NCBI GenBank assembly: GCA_017397655.1
Contig: JAFQIG010000004.1
Coordinates: forward strand, 1-38,962
Direction: 5' to 3'
DNA: 38,962 nt
From: Clostridia bacterium
GTDB taxonomy: Bacteria; Bacillota; Clostridia; Oscillospirales; Acutalibacteraceae
Shown here: piece by piece, positions 1 to 8,868 of the stretch
How positions within the stretch are numbered: position 1 is the first letter of the stretch
Layout: each line of letters opens with the position of its first letter
The notes under the pieces: generated by a model
Databases searched by the model: none
The model's input: the letters and a program-made list of their open reading frames with translations, nothing else
Told to the model about the DNA's origin: nothing
Position numbers and translations under genes: made by a program

Positions 1-39
1 AAAGACAGCGAAATTTCATTACAAAAAATCGCTGTCTTT
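1..39 (+). terminator. Intrinsic-terminator-like hairpin at the window edge
   Basis: An 11-bp perfect stem (1-11 with 29-39) with a 17-nt loop, followed on the plus strand by a T-rich run. It probably ends a plus-strand gene lying left of the window. Confidence 0.6.
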
Positions 40-119
40 ATGTTTTTTAGTTAATTCAGCTTGTCGTGTGACTTTAATTTTTTTATGTGCGTGTTCTCGG
101 TGCCTTTATCGACAGTCTG

Positions 120-145
120 TCGGGAGGATCTGTCGATCCTCCCGA
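120..145. terminator. Strong hairpin downstream of the LRR protein gene
   Basis: An 11-bp GC-rich perfect stem (120-130 with 135-145) with a 4-nt loop, 6 bases past the stop codon of the minus-strand gene. The minus strand has no T tract after the stem. The plus strand does (ATTATTTTAT). It may act as an RNA 3'-end stabiliser or as a two-way terminator. Confidence 0.55.
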
Positions 146-151
146 ATTATT

Positions 152-3100
152 TTATATTAGCTCAACATCCCAGTCTGCAAGGTAGCGTTCGATAAGAACG
201 GTATCCTTGAGCGTTAGTATTCCGTCGCCGTCAACATCGGCGTTGCTCATATCGGTTATAGTAACATCCCAATCCGCAAGATAACGCTCGATAATAACAA
301 CGTCTTTCAGCGTTATCTTGCCGTCACCGTCGGGATCACCCGGTATGCGTGGAAGAATCTCTACTTTTCCGCCCTCGACCGTGAATTCAACATTATTAAG
401 GTCTGCATTAAATGTGGAATTAGGATCGTATTCAATATCGATTGCAACCGTACATTCCGGTGCATCAGCTGCCGCAGTAAACACGAATGTAACAAGTGTG
501 CCGTTGTTTGTATTGTTTGCGGAAAGCGCATCCTTCCATAAAACGGTATAAGGTACTTTTGTGATGTCATTGCCCTTTGTCATCAGGTTGTCGGCAAAAA
601 TTTCACCGTTGCGAACCTCTGTTAAGGTTAACAATTCGCCGTCAAAGTCAAGCAAAATCTTTGCAGCAACAATACCCGGATTATTCTCTGCATTGACGGT
701 AATCTCCACCGTCTCACCCGGATGCACCTTGCCGCTGCTGACTGTAAAGGATGCTTTTTGTGTATCCTCAAGCTTCTGTACTGCACGTGTTTCCGTCTCG
801 CCGCAGCGAAGGCAGGTTCGTGTCTCTTCACCCTCCGATTCGGTTGTCGGCGGTGTTGTCAGTATCCATTCACCGAAGCTGTGACCGAGAGCCGTTGTCT
901 CATCCGAAACATAGCTGTCACCGCAGGAGCAGGTATAGGTTGTGCAGCCGCCCTCTGTACAGGTCGCCGCAGTTACTACCGCTTCATACCTATGCTCGTG
1001 AGGCGCTTGTGCAAAATGTATTGTGGCATTTGTCAACCCTTCATTGTAGGAACCTATAATTATTTCCTTCCATTGTGTCTCTGTGCTATTAAAATACACA
1101 TTTTCTATTTCACAAAGGTAGAAAGCCATATAACCTATGCTTGTTACAGAACTTCCTATCGTCACATTTTTAACATTAGAGCAAAGGAAGAACGCACTTG
1201 CACCTATACTATTAACTGAATTGGGTATAGTAACACTCGTTAAGCTTGAACAAGAATAGAAAGCTCCAACGCCTATGTTTATAACAGAACTTCCTAACAC
1301 TACACTCGAAAGATTTGTGCAGTCTCTAAACGCCACATTTTTTATGTTGGCAACCGAGTCAGGAATTGTAATGCTGTCGATTCCGGTGCAAGATTCAAAT
1401 GCGCCTGTTTCAATAGTTATAACTGTGCTCGCTATTATTACTGTCGAAAGATTAGCACAACCTACAAACGCATCCTTGCCTATTACCTTAACGCCGTTTG
1501 GAATCGTATATAGCGTTCTTGTGTTCGCCGCCGGATATTTAATAAGTACCGTTTTATCTTTATTATACAATACTCCAGAATCGTCACTCGAATAATTCAT
1601 ATTGTTTTTGTCTACATTAATTTTTTCAAGATTATCACAAGAATTAAACAGGTAATCTCCTAATTTTGATACAGAAGCAGGTATCTCTATTCTTGAAAAA
1701 TCACACGAATCAAAAGCGTACTCTCCAATGCTCGTAACAGAGTTCGGAATTTCAATGCTCGTAAGATTACAGTAAGCAAACGCCTTATCACCTATGCTTG
1801 TTACAGAATTCGGGATTATGATACTTTCAAGACTTGTACAATAATAGAACGCCTCATCGCCTATTTCTGTGACGGAGTCAGGGATTGTCACACTCGTAAG
1901 ATCGACACACCAATTAAACGCACGATCAGCAATAGTCAATGTACCGTTATTTATTGTATATTCACCGCTGATTGTATCCTTTGCTTCTATCAAATGTCTT
2001 CCTATATACAGTACACCATTCTCCCAATTTGATTCATCATTATAATATCCTGTATAATCGAAAGCTGAATTACCTATGCACATGACTGAATCCGGAATAG
2101 TGATTCTTGTAAGATTATTAAGACTATAAAAAGCACATCCACCTATGCTCGTAACCGTATCAGGAATTGTAATACTTGCAAGGGATTTACACGAAGAAAA
2201 AGCACTTGCAGCAATAGTTAATGTACCTTCCTTTATTGCATCTTCATTACTCTTTGATTTTATTAAGTGTTTACCTATATAAAGAATATTATTTTCCCAA
2301 TTTGATTCATCATTATAGTATGCTGTTTCATAAAAAGCATTATCGCCAATGATATTAACTGATTCTGAAATAATAATGTCTGTAAGGTTACTGCAACCAT
2401 TAAAGGCACTAACTCCTATGTTTGTAACCGAACTAGGAATTGTAATACTCGTAAGACCATTGAAATTACAGAATGCATACGCGCCTATGCTAATGACACT
2501 ATCCGGAATTGTATATGAGATTTTCATATTTCCTACCGGATACTGAATAAGCTTCGTTTTATTCTTATTATACAGCACGCCAAATTCATCACTTGAATAA
2601 AAATTATTATTTCCATCAACGCTTATACACTCAAGGCTATCGCAATCACCGAATGCCCTCCCGCCTATATCCGTGACAGATTCAGGCATTTCGACACTTT
2701 TAAGGCTATCGCAGTTATAGAATGCCTCAGAACCAATGCTCCAAACAGAGTTTGGTATCAAGATACTTTCAAGAGCATAACAATAACCAAATGCATAATC
2801 TCCAATTACTCCAACAATTTTACCTATTGTCACACTTGCAAGATTGTAACAATAATAAAATGCACTATCTCCTATGCTGGTAACACCATTATCTATTATT
2901 ACGTTCTTAATTGACGAATTATACTTATACCACGGAGCATTACCGGTTGTCCAATTGCGCATATTACCGGTACCGCTGATGGTGAGTTCGCCTGTTTCTT
3001 CATTAAATGTCCATGTCAGGTTATCGCCGCAGATACCGCTGTACTCCTCGGCGGATGCAGTAATTGACAAATCCAAAAGGTCAAGCATCGGCAAAAGTGC

Positions 3101-3157
3101 TGTCTGAGTCAGGCATAATACAATTGCCAGAATGCACGCAAACAATTTCTTTTTCAC
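152..3157 (-). CDS. Secreted BspA-type leucine-rich-repeat protein with cohesin-like and dockerin-like domains
   Basis: About 1000 residues, exported. A signal peptide (KKK then a hydrophobic run ending ASAEE) is followed by a BspA-type entry module (CGDNLTWTF, GTGNM), many 23-residue repeats of the form xxLxxVTIPxSVTSIGxxAF to about residue 725, and a Cys-rich TCTEGG/YTCSCGDSY module. Then come a cohesin-like beta domain (about 800-935, starting near GKVHPGETVEI) and two EF-hand-like dockerin repeats (DPDGDGKITLKD and DVDGDGILTLKD) at the end. Such LRR proteins usually mediate surface or host adhesion, and dockerins bind cohesins. The longest frame opens with TTG at 3166 with no gap to the AAAGGG site. 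GTG at 3157 sits 9 bases from it and is preferred. A start at 3166 adds three residues. Carrying both halves of a cohesin-dockerin pair suggests a scaffold or multimer role, which is inference. Confidence 0.9.
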   Translation of the reverse strand: MKKKLFACILAIVLCLTQTALLPMLDLLDLSITASAEEYSGICGDNLTWTFNEETGELTISGTGNMRNWTTGNAPWYKYNSSIKNVIIDNGVTSIGDSAFYYCYNLASVTIGKIVGVIGDYAFGYCYALESILIPNSVWSIGSEAFYNCDSLKSVEMPESVTDIGGRAFGDCDSLECISVDGNNNFYSSDEFGVLYNKNKTKLIQYPVGNMKISYTIPDSVISIGAYAFCNFNGLTSITIPSSVTNIGVSAFNGCSNLTDIIISESVNIIGDNAFYETAYYNDESNWENNILYIGKHLIKSKSNEDAIKEGTLTIAASAFSSCKSLASITIPDTVTSIGGCAFYSLNNLTRITIPDSVMCIGNSAFDYTGYYNDESNWENGVLYIGRHLIEAKDTISGEYTINNGTLTIADRAFNWCVDLTSVTIPDSVTEIGDEAFYYCTSLESIIIPNSVTSIGDKAFAYCNLTSIEIPNSVTSIGEYAFDSCDFSRIEIPASVSKLGDYLFNSCDNLEKINVDKNNMNYSSDDSGVLYNKDKTVLIKYPAANTRTLYTIPNGVKVIGKDAFVGCANLSTVIIASTVITIETGAFESCTGIDSITIPDSVANIKNVAFRDCTNLSSVVLGSSVINIGVGAFYSCSSLTSVTIPNSVNSIGASAFFLCSNVKNVTIGSSVTSIGYMAFYLCEIENVYFNSTETQWKEIIIGSYNEGLTNATIHFAQAPHEHRYEAVVTAATCTEGGCTTYTCSCGDSYVSDETTALGHSFGEWILTTPPTTESEGEETRTCLRCGETETRAVQKLEDTQKASFTVSSGKVHPGETVEITVNAENNPGIVAAKILLDFDGELLTLTEVRNGEIFADNLMTKGNDITKVPYTVLWKDALSANNTNNGTLVTFVFTAAADAPECTVAIDIEYDPNSTFNADLNNVEFTVEGGKVEILPRIPGDPDGDGKITLKDVVIIERYLADWDVTITDMSNADVDGDGILTLKDTVLIERYLADWDVELI

Positions 3158-3192
3158 TTTGATCAACCCTTTCGTTTTATTTCAATTACATC

Positions 3193-3219
3193 ATAATACA
3201 GCCGATAATACCGTTTCAA
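3193..3219 (-). promoter_or_regulatory. Possible promoter of the LRR protein gene
   Basis: On the minus strand TTGAAA (3214-3219) and TATTAT (3193-3198) are separated by 15 bp, about 35 bp before the start. The short spacer makes this weak. Confidence 0.35.
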
Positions 3220-3261
3220 CCGTTTTGGAATGAAGCCCCCTTTTTGAGGAATAAAACATAA

Positions 3262-3289
3262 AAACACCCTGCTTTGCTGCAAGGTGTTT
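3262..3289 (-). terminator. Terminator of the transporter/phosphoesterase/GH28-like operon
   Basis: An 11-bp stem (3262-3272 with 3279-3289, one G-T pair) and a 6-nt loop, followed on the minus strand by TTATGTTTTATT. It begins 19 bases past the stop codon of the hydrolase gene. Confidence 0.75.
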
Positions 3290-3307
3290 AAAAATCCATA
3301 TTAGACT

Positions 3308-4822
3308 TTATTCTATAACAATATTTTCGGTGAACTCGCCTTTATTAAAATGTGTGTCCGGGAGAGTTGTTATCTTTTCACCGTTCCAAAACAGATTCTC
3401 GATAACGATGTTCTTGGTCTGATTATCTTCCGAGTAGCCACGGAAGCGAAGCTTCGGCATATGTCTGCCGTAAAGATTTATGTTTCTGAACGTTATGTCA
3501 CGGTTAATGCCCCTGCGGTTGCCTCCTGCAGAGTATTCGTGATGGAATTCAACTACAACGGATATGAGATTCGGTGAATACTCTGTTTCGCTGTTGTCGT
3601 ATTCTTCACCGTCAAAGTTTTGTATTCGCATCTTCATTATGACATCGTCGTATTCGACATTCATATTTTCAAAAACAACATCGTAAACATCGGCATAGTC
3701 AACGTTCATTACATCAAGCGGCGTTCCGCTGACGTGAATTATATCACAATCCGTAAATCTGATATTACATATCTTTTCGGCTCTTGTCTCTGCTCCTATT
3801 TCAAGACACTTGCCCCAATCGTTCCAGATAACGCAGTCACGAACAAGAACATTCTTGAAATTCTCGTATGACTTGCCGTTTCTGTGCATCGCTTCAAAAA
3901 CAGCCTTATCCACATCGTCCTCATAAAAGCAATCAAAGCCCTTGACACAAATCGAATCGTCATATGTCCGAAGGAAGCAATTCTCAATCAGCACATCCTC
4001 ACAGTTATGCATATCTATTCCGTCGCTGTTGTATCGCCAACAGCCGATTATCTTCACATTGGAAATATGAATATTCTTGCTTGCAAGCGGTCGGATATTG
4101 TAAACGAGAGAATCCCTTATGGTTATACCCTCAATCTCAACTCCCGTACAATATTCAATGCGCATCGTATGCTCACGGTGTGCGTTAGGTACTGCCGAAA
4201 TTGTATTCTCTTCGTACGCTTCATAAAGAATGTGCTCACGGTTTCGGCTGTTGTCAAGAATACCCCTGCCGCAGATCCTTATATTTTCTGCATCTACAGC
4301 AAACACACAAGCATACACAACGGCACCCTCATCAATAAACAGAGTCTGACCGCTTTTTAAAACGATCTTTCCGACATCGTGCTCACCCTTGCCGTAGTAA
4401 ATAACGTTATCGTCATTTATGTCAATATCATATTCCTTAACAGGATCGGCAAAAATATGCAACGCTTTGTGCAGTCCGTAAGGCTCGACCGTAAAGTATG
4501 CCGCCTTTTTAAGAGTAAACTTAATGTGTCCGTCATCCGTGATAACAGGTGTAATGCCGAGTGAGACAGGGCGAATCTCTACCGTATCAAAAGTCTCCTT
4601 CGGTATGATCTCAAACTCCAGCTCTTCATCCGTCTGAAGTGACAAAAAATTGACAAGCTCTGTCTGATCGACCGATCTTTGATGACCCGGCCAACGGCGG
4701 TTAAACGGCATTGCCGATACTCTTGCCGTGTTAAGCGAGACTTCCTTACCGTTGATCAGCACCGTATAATCATTGCAAACAATATCGGTCTGTGTTGTTT
4801 CATATACTTTGTACATATCCAT
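3308..4822 (-). CDS. GH28-like right-handed beta-helix glycoside hydrolase
   Basis: 504 residues, no signal peptide, so probably cytoplasmic. Repeated beta-helix turns (ENIRICGRGI, GVEIEGITIRDS, NIHISNVKI, VLIENCFLRTYDDS) and the motifs NSDGID and DDSICVKG match the catalytic NTD and DD segments of polygalacturonase-like enzymes. The GHG motif of true GH28 is not seen: the corresponding area reads DWGKCLEIGAE. Substrate is therefore open (pectin-type, dextran-type or other glycoside). The start ATG (4822-4820) shares one base with the TAA of the upstream phosphoesterase gene, with AAAGGGG just before it, so the two are translationally coupled. A second ATG lies two codons in. It is the last gene of a sugar-uptake operon, which supports hydrolysis of imported oligosaccharides. 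Confidence 0.8.
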   Translation of the reverse strand: MDMYKVYETTQTDIVCNDYTVLINGKEVSLNTARVSAMPFNRRWPGHQRSVDQTELVNFLSLQTDEELEFEIIPKETFDTVEIRPVSLGITPVITDDGHIKFTLKKAAYFTVEPYGLHKALHIFADPVKEYDIDINDDNVIYYGKGEHDVGKIVLKSGQTLFIDEGAVVYACVFAVDAENIRICGRGILDNSRNREHILYEAYEENTISAVPNAHREHTMRIEYCTGVEIEGITIRDSLVYNIRPLASKNIHISNVKIIGCWRYNSDGIDMHNCEDVLIENCFLRTYDDSICVKGFDCFYEDDVDKAVFEAMHRNGKSYENFKNVLVRDCVIWNDWGKCLEIGAETRAEKICNIRFTDCDIIHVSGTPLDVMNVDYADVYDVVFENMNVEYDDVIMKMRIQNFDGEEYDNSETEYSPNLISVVVEFHHEYSAGGNRRGINRDITFRNINLYGRHMPKLRFRGYSEDNQTKNIVIENLFWNGEKITTLPDTHFNKGEFTENIVIE

Positions 4823-6174
4823 TACCCCTTTAATTCAAGCGTCGTATTGTAGTCATCGATACCGTAATTGCCTGCCGTATGCTTCAGTATCTCAAAAAGA
4901 TCCGATTTTGTACCGTCAGGATTTTTAAGATTGATCCGCTTTAAAACAGGATTGATTCTTTTTAGAAAGTGAAGGAAAACATCGCCCTTCGGTGTACCCT
5001 CTTTAAAGCTTTGGTTGCCCTTGAACACATCTCGGACAAGCTCTGCGGAATAATCGAGAAGTCTCATTTTTCGTATACTTTTATCACACTTGATAAACAG
5101 AAGCCTTGAGAGTGTTCCGAGCTTTATACCGCAAATGATCTTTCCGCCGAGTCTTACGGCAAGCTCGACAGCATTTTTCTCCTTGATACCGAGCTTTCTC
5201 ATTGCCCTTTTGGTATCGTGTGCCATATCCGTTATAAGATTTACTATCATCCTGTCAAAAAGCTCTGTCAGGTACTGCTTGCACGGTTTTCCGCCTGTAT
5301 CAAAGTCAAAGTCAGGTGTTGGTACGCTCTCTATCCTTGCAGCATCACCGCAAACCGTCACAAGCCTCATATACGCAGGATCGGCAATTATCGAACCTGT
5401 CGTAACATCATAAAATTTGTTGCCCTTTGCGGAAACATATTCATTTATACTGTGGTTGTGCATATGACCTGTAAAAACGAGATGTATGCCTTCGTCAGCA
5501 AGGAAAGATGCCGTTTCATATGTATCCTTGAACATTATCGAAGACACAAGCGAAAAAATCGGCTGTCCCGCCAATATCGGATAGTGACACATCGCCACTA
5601 CCGTTTTTTTATCCTCTCTCGCCTTTTGTGCCTGCTCTTTTATCCATTCGATCTGATCTTCACAGAATCCGTGCTGATTACCGATCTTTTTATCGGCATT
5701 AAGCGCAAAAAGTCTGACATCGTCCGACAGATCAGCGGTATATGACAGGCTGTCGGTATGAACGGAAACAGCCTGCGAGAATCCGAAATCCTTGTAAAGC
5801 CCGATCAGCTCTTCCCTCTTTACACCTTCGGGAGAATATCTTCCGCTATCCGAAAATGCAAACGGGTCGGGACAGTAATCATGATCTGCCGTCAGAACGT
5901 AGATCTTTTTGCCGTGATTTTTCAGATCGTACAGATGCTTAATAAAAGATTCGTGACTCTTTCTTTCGCCGTTAAATGTAAGATCACCGTCAAACAGGAT
6001 TATATCGGTCTCATGATTCTTTAAAAACTCAAAGACGCTTTTGTTTATACTTTCCGTTTCGGCAAAGCACTTCTGCTCGTAATGCATAAAGTCATCGTAT
6101 TCTTTTCCGCTGCATCCGAGCGAAGTATCAAAATAATGCGGATCAGCTATCAGCAAAAAATTCGTATCGTTCAT
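4822..6174 (-). CDS. Calcineurin-like metallophosphoesterase
   Basis: 450 residues, no signal peptide. The metal-binding motifs of the family appear in order: IADPHY (DxH), FDGDLTFNGE (GDxxxxG), LTADHDY in place of the usual GNHD, MCHYPI, and FTGHMHNHS (GHxH). The last 170 residues form an extra domain of unknown role. The family cleaves phosphomono- or diesters, and the substrate is not predictable here. The gene starts 2 bases after the transporter stop and overlaps the hydrolase gene by one base, so it belongs to the carbohydrate operon. The Gly/Asn to Ala/Asp change in the GNHD box (ADHD) is unusual but keeps the His-Asp pair. Confidence 0.85.
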   Translation of the reverse strand: MNDTNFLLIADPHYFDTSLGCSGKEYDDFMHYEQKCFAETESINKSVFEFLKNHETDIILFDGDLTFNGERKSHESFIKHLYDLKNHGKKIYVLTADHDYCPDPFAFSDSGRYSPEGVKREELIGLYKDFGFSQAVSVHTDSLSYTADLSDDVRLFALNADKKIGNQHGFCEDQIEWIKEQAQKAREDKKTVVAMCHYPILAGQPIFSLVSSIMFKDTYETASFLADEGIHLVFTGHMHNHSINEYVSAKGNKFYDVTTGSIIADPAYMRLVTVCGDAARIESVPTPDFDFDTGGKPCKQYLTELFDRMIVNLITDMAHDTKRAMRKLGIKEKNAVELAVRLGGKIICGIKLGTLSRLLFIKCDKSIRKMRLLDYSAELVRDVFKGNQSFKEGTPKGDVFLHFLKRINPVLKRINLKNPDGTKSDLFEILKHTAGNYGIDDYNTTLELKG

Positions 6175-6176
6175 AG

Positions 6177-7610
6177 TTATTCCGTCTTATTACTTTCTCT
6201 CATTTTAAGTACTTTGTTGTGAACCTCTTCTTTCGTCTCACCGGTAAGCTTGTAGAAGAAGAACGGTACACCTGCAAGGAACATCATAATACCGTGGAAA
6301 ATAGTGTAGAAGAACAGCATAAGAATCTTTGTTCTGATGCTCTGAATCGGATTGGGATCAAGATCTGTCGGCTGAATGTATCCGATGATTGATCCGTCAC
6401 CGTAAAGTATCAGCGGTGAACACGCATTTGCTATCGTACCGCTTATAAGAGTTCCTATTGATATAACAAACGGAAGTGTAGCGTCAAGTCTTTTTGAAGT
6501 TTTGGCTTCGATATCCTCAATAACATCCGCCTGGAACATACTGGGAAGAAGATTGGATGCTCCGAACTGTAATCCTATAAGGAACAGGAATACAATAAAC
6601 AGTATCTGAAGTAACGGGCTTTCGTTTTTAAAATAGAGATATCCTACTGCAAATGCAGCAGTATTGATAAGTATGGAATAGATTCCGCTTGCAATGTACA
6701 GAACCTTTGAGTTAAACTTTTTAAGCAGGAAGTTGATAATCAGCATTCCGACAGCCGTACCGATTCCCGTAGGCAAGCCGAAAAGCAAAAACTTTGATGT
6801 TGAGCCGAGAAGCGCTGCTGCAAGAAAGACGCCCATATATGTGGCGATAAGACGGAAGTTTTTCAAAAACTCCGAAATAATAATGACCCACGCATATTTA
6901 TTCTTGACAATATCCGCAAAGCCGACAAGAGGATTCTTTTTCTCTTCGGAATATACAACTCTTTCCTTGACGGCATTCATACCGATAAGTACGGTAATTG
7001 CTCCGACAACAGCACAAAGACCTGATCCGATAATATACTGCAGACCCTCATTGTCTTTCCAGATAAGTCCGATAACAAGAACTATTACAAGCGGTGCAGA
7101 GTTACCTACAGCAGAAGAAATGCTTCTGAAGGAAAGAACGGTATCTCTTTCTTTCATATCGGATGTCATAACGTTTGCGATCATATTGATCGAATTACCG
7201 AAAGTCGTAACAACCGACCACATGATGGATACGGAAACAAGGTAAATCATCATAAATGTACCGGTGAGCACTGACGGTGTCCAGAAGCCCATCATCAGCA
7301 CAAGTCCTGCAGGAATTGCAGTCAGCATCATTATCGGTTTGAATTTACCTTTTTTGCCGGGCTTTCTTCCGTCAATGTACATAACAATCAAAAACGTCAG
7401 AAAAAACGGAATGACACTTGATAATGTGTTAAGAAGTGATGCCTGTCCCTCTGTCAGCTTCAAGACGTTGACAAGATACGCATTTCTGTACGATCCCATC
7501 ATTCCCGTCATGTTGTTGTAAAAGAATACTGCGATCAGATAAAGTATAAATTCCGATTTTTTAACTGATTTGTTTCCCGTGCGATTTTCTGATTGTAACA
7601 CTGTACTCAT
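6177..7610 (-). CDS. GPH/MFS-type sugar:cation symporter
   Basis: 477 residues with about 12 hydrophobic segments, integral to the cytoplasmic membrane. The loop MYIDGRKPGKKGKFKP between early helices resembles the conserved loop of the glycoside-pentoside-hexuronide (MelB-like) branch of the MFS. A long cytoplasmic linker near residues 220-235 (VKERVVYSEEKKN) fits the two-bundle layout. ATG is preceded by GGGGGA at proper distance and a good promoter lies upstream. As first gene of an operon with a GH28-like hydrolase it probably imports the oligosaccharide that the hydrolase cleaves. The substrate is not known. An assignment to general MFS rather than GPH is possible. Confidence 0.85.
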   Translation of the reverse strand: MSTVLQSENRTGNKSVKKSEFILYLIAVFFYNNMTGMMGSYRNAYLVNVLKLTEGQASLLNTLSSVIPFFLTFLIVMYIDGRKPGKKGKFKPIMMLTAIPAGLVLMMGFWTPSVLTGTFMMIYLVSVSIMWSVVTTFGNSINMIANVMTSDMKERDTVLSFRSISSAVGNSAPLVIVLVIGLIWKDNEGLQYIIGSGLCAVVGAITVLIGMNAVKERVVYSEEKKNPLVGFADIVKNKYAWVIIISEFLKNFRLIATYMGVFLAAALLGSTSKFLLFGLPTGIGTAVGMLIINFLLKKFNSKVLYIASGIYSILINTAAFAVGYLYFKNESPLLQILFIVFLFLIGLQFGASNLLPSMFQADVIEDIEAKTSKRLDATLPFVISIGTLISGTIANACSPLILYGDGSIIGYIQPTDLDPNPIQSIRTKILMLFFYTIFHGIMMFLAGVPFFFYKLTGETKEEVHNKVLKMRESNKTE

Positions 7611-7643
7611 AAAAATCCCCCTGTTGTAAATTTGAACAAAAAT

Positions 7644-7672
7644 ATTTTATCATATACCCGAAATTTATTCAA
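7644..7672 (-). promoter_or_regulatory. Promoter of the transporter operon
   Basis: Minus strand TTGAAT (7667-7672), 17-bp spacer, TAAAAT (7644-7649), about 34 bp before the ATG. Confidence 0.7.
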
Positions 7673-7699
7673 GACGTAAGTTTCTCTTCAGAAAACAAA

Positions 7700-7728
7700 C
7701 AATCCGACCTGCACAGCAAGTCGGATTG
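7700..7728 (-). terminator. Terminator at the end of the accessory island (CCGAC...GTCGG family)
   Basis: A 9-bp stem (7700-7708 with 7720-7728) continued by an internal stem around one C-A mismatch, in the 80 bp between the last island gene and the transporter promoter. Nearly the same hairpin occurs at 14823-14843 and 15979-16005. Confidence 0.7.
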
Positions 7729-7754
7729 TCGGTAGCGCTATTCGGCAAGCACTT

Positions 7755-8678
7755 TCATCTGTAAATAAAAATACGATATATTGTAGATAAATATGTCGGT
7801 GACAATTCACAAAGATGGTACAACGAAACCGAAGCATAACGCTTTGCAGAAAAAATATAATAATCAAACCAAACATCATCAAACCAGTCACTTACGTAAA
7901 AAACATATTCATCATCAAGAAGAACAGGATGATGAAACAGCATAAACGGAATAAAAAACTCCTCTTCAAAAGTATCAACATTAATTTTTTTAAGAAAGCG
8001 GAAACCGAATTTACGCGGAAAGGTAACAACTATATCACCATCTTTGGTAAATCCTGCACAATCAACGTTATCAATAATGAATCTTTCTTCTGATGTTTTC
8101 GGGTCATACAAATACCATGAAAATATTTTCTCATAAGATGTTTGCATATCTTTTTTCGGATAGAGAATCCGTTCTCCGTCCGTATACAAATTTCCTGTAA
8201 TGAAATCTTCTATACCCTCGCTGATTACCTCTGTCTCTTCTTTCGTCGGATCAACACAATAAAGCACATTTTTCGCTGTAAAATAAACTTTAAGATCATT
8301 GGTGACCGCCATATATTCCGGCATGACAGCGATTTCCTCAGTCCAAACAACACTATTATTCTGAACATGTAAAAGACAGTATGCTCCGTCAGATATCCTT
8401 TCTGCACCGCAAAAATAATCGTCTTTTTTTATGAGATATGGCGCACCAAGCTTTTTGTAACCATCAATGTTTATTTTTCTTGGTTGTGTATCGTTCGGCC
8501 CATAAATATACAAAGCTGTCACGGGCGGTTGATCGTCTTCCGGATCGCCTGCCGCATAAAAATAAGTAAAAGGTTCACTCAAGAGTTGATTTTTATTGTA
8601 ACGACCAACGGCCGAGATCACAATAATAACAGCAATTAAAACAGCTATGGCAATCAATACTTTTTTCTTTTTGCTCAC
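7755..8678 (-). CDS. Membrane-anchored protein of unknown function, island paralog 1
   Basis: 307 residues, family not recognised. A basic start (SKKKK) and one hydrophobic segment (about 7-24) act as signal anchor, leaving about 280 residues outside. The body has short repeated strands reminiscent of a beta-propeller: INIDGYKKL, LYTDGERILYP, SWYLYDPKTSEERFII, CAGFTKDGDIVVTF. The same landmarks occur in the gene at 8869-9810 and in the broken gene at 10864-11850, so the three are paralogs. Start GTG at 8678 has AAGGAG 9 bases upstream. A short open tail ending TYQ-stop lies directly upstream, within a 125-bp duplicated leader. In this context (downstream of an Rhs tip) an immunity or surface sensor role is possible, but that is inference. 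Confidence 0.7.
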   Translation of the reverse strand: MSKKKKVLIAIAVLIAVIIVISAVGRYNKNQLLSEPFTYFYAAGDPEDDQPPVTALYIYGPNDTQPRKINIDGYKKLGAPYLIKKDDYFCGAERISDGAYCLLHVQNNSVVWTEEIAVMPEYMAVTNDLKVYFTAKNVLYCVDPTKEETEVISEGIEDFITGNLYTDGERILYPKKDMQTSYEKIFSWYLYDPKTSEERFIIDNVDCAGFTKDGDIVVTFPRKFGFRFLKKINVDTFEEEFFIPFMLFHHPVLLDDEYVFYVSDWFDDVWFDYYIFSAKRYASVSLYHLCELSPTYLSTIYRIFIYR

Positions 8679-8800
8679 GAATTCCAGCTCCTTATTGATA
8701 AGTTATATGATCAAATCCTTCAAATTTCTTAAAAAGCTTTTCAACAGAAAGCACAAGGGGACGGTTCTTTTGTGTGCTGACATTTACACACAATACTAAA
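8676..8800 (-). repeat. 125-bp direct repeat, copy 1 (leader of paralog 1)
   Basis: Matches 9808-9932 with about six mismatches. It contains the GTG start, the ribosome site, a truncated 19-codon open tail (LSVEKLFKKFEGFDHITYQ, then TAA at 8694-8692) and a REP-like palindrome. Confidence 0.85.
8750..8778. repeat. REP-like palindrome, copy a
   Basis: Imperfect palindrome of the form AGCACAA-gggGACGGTTCTT-TTGTGTGCT. It is one of six related intergenic copies between 8.7 and 13.2 kb. Confidence 0.65.
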
Positions 8801-8868
8801 GCTTATCCCTGTTAATAATACTCCTTTTCTTTTATAAATTTATTTTCTTGTTGATTTTAGCCATTAAA

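Noticed and set aside
722-1219. Plus-strand open frame inside the LRR protein gene
   Set aside because: Antisense shadow of a clear coding region. No ribosome site, odd Cys/Arg-rich composition.
1100-2900. DNA-level tandem repeats
   Set aside because: Explained by the 23-residue leucine-rich repeats of the encoded protein.
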